DNA of 5,772 bases from Bacillota bacterium (GTDB taxonomy: Bacteria; Bacillota; Clostridia; Oscillospirales; Oscillospiraceae), in assembly GCA_017861415.1 (NCBI GenBank), contig JAGFXS010000081.1, forward strand, positions 1 through 5,772, read 5' to 3'. Made by a program: the position numbers and the translations under genes. This document shows positions 5,624 to 5,772 of the stretch, piece by piece. The notes under the pieces are model-generated. The model was given only the letters and a program-made list of their open reading frames with translations. It was not told the origin of the DNA and searched no databases. How positions within the stretch are numbered: the stretch's first letter is position 1; every line of letters starts with the position of its first letter.

Positions 5624-5658
5624 GTTACAATATAATTTGTTTGTCAAATCAATGATTT
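5615..5658 (+). promoter_or_regulatory. Cluster of small dyads over the thiolase -10 and start region
   Basis: Three short perfect inverted repeats follow one another: TTGTA-N6-TACAA (5615-5630, covering the -10), ATTTG-N5-CAAAT (5635-5649, just after the expected start of transcription) and AAATCA-A-TGATTT (5646-5658, sharing bases with the previous one). Their position would suit a repressor. The DNA is AT-rich, so chance dyads are expected, and no named operator is matched. Confidence 0.3.
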
Positions 5659-5680
5659 TATATATTGGGAGGATTTTGTC

Positions 5681-5772
5681 ATGAAGGAAGTTTATGTTGT
5701 CAGCTCCTGCCGTACCGCTGTGGGTTCCTTTGGCGGGTCTCTGAAGGACGTGCCCGCCACTGAGATGGGCGC
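5681..5772 (+). CDS. Thiolase (acetyl-CoA acetyltransferase), N-terminal part, cut by window edge
   Basis: Thirty complete codons are present before the window ends. The protein starts [20 protein letters not shown] and continues [10 protein letters not shown], the first strand and helix of the thiolase fold: the hydrophobic strand EVYVVSS, then the RTxxGxFGGxLKD consensus and the helix ATEMG. Thiolases of this type condense two acetyl-CoA to acetoacetyl-CoA in the cytoplasm, the entry step to butyrate or butanol in many Clostridia, or run the reverse reaction in degradation. The nucleophilic cysteine (about residue 90) and the C-terminal catalytic residues lie beyond the window, so direction and activity cannot be judged. 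The start is fixed by GGGAGGA (5667-5673), 7 bases before the ATG. It has its own promoter, so it probably opens a new operon. The family is secure; the exact role (thlA/atoB-like) is inference. Confidence 0.88.
   Translation, partial: MKEVYVVSSCRTAVGSFGGSLKDVPATEMG

Noticed and set aside
5615..5630. Rex operator at the thiolase promoter
   Set aside because: TTGTATAATGTTACAA is 16 bases, while the clostridial Rex consensus TTGTTAA-N4-TTAACAA is 18, and the inner bases do not fit; kept only as an unnamed dyad.
1..5772. CRISPR arrays, tRNA/rRNA genes, insertion sequences, phage or defence genes
   Set aside because: No spaced repeats, no cloverleaf-like segments, no transposase or integrase frames and no terminal inverted repeats were seen; nearly all of the window is housekeeping coding sequence.

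Overview
The window is a housekeeping segment from a fairly GC-rich, low-codon-ambiguity Firmicute. The gene order prs-pth-mfd, the strong GGAGG-type ribosome binding sites, the YtrA-type GntR regulator and the thiolase start together suggest a member of Clostridia, most likely an Oscillospiraceae-like gut anaerobe. That placement is an inference from gene content and protein flavour; no marker here fixes the genus.

Layout. Bases 1-161 (minus strand) hold the first 53 codons of a GntR-family transcription regulator that runs off the left edge. Bases 162-420 are a divergent intergenic region. It has a good minus-strand promoter (TTGACA-N17-TAAATT) overlapped by AGTGTA repeats that resemble a YtrA-type operator, and a plus-strand extended -10 promoter (TGG-TATAAT) followed by a leader of about 90 nt before prs. 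Bases 421-1380 encode PRPP synthetase. Bases 1381-1550 are an unusual 170-base gap with three successive hairpins; the last is a palindrome with a T7 tail ending just before the pth ribosome binding site. Bases 1551-2165 encode peptidyl-tRNA hydrolase and 2168-5542 encode the transcription-repair coupling factor Mfd, 2 bases apart and very probably co-translated. Bases 5543-5680 hold a 9-bp hairpin, a clear sigma-A promoter (TTGAAA-N17-TATAAT) with a second TATAAT and overlapping dyads, then the first 30 codons of a thiolase that runs off the right edge.

How the genes fit together. prs makes PRPP for nucleotide, histidine, tryptophan and NAD synthesis; pth recycles peptidyl-tRNA; mfd clears stalled RNA polymerase and recruits nucleotide excision repair. 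They are neighbours by conserved synteny rather than as one pathway. The thiolase (acetyl-CoA condensation, often the entry to butyrate synthesis in such anaerobes) and the GntR regulator look like separate transcription units.

I found no previously undescribed system. All protein genes are recognisable and intact or cut only by the window edges. What deserves a second look is in the intergenic DNA: the triple hairpin between prs and pth, and the compact promoter/operator arrays before gntR and the thiolase gene.
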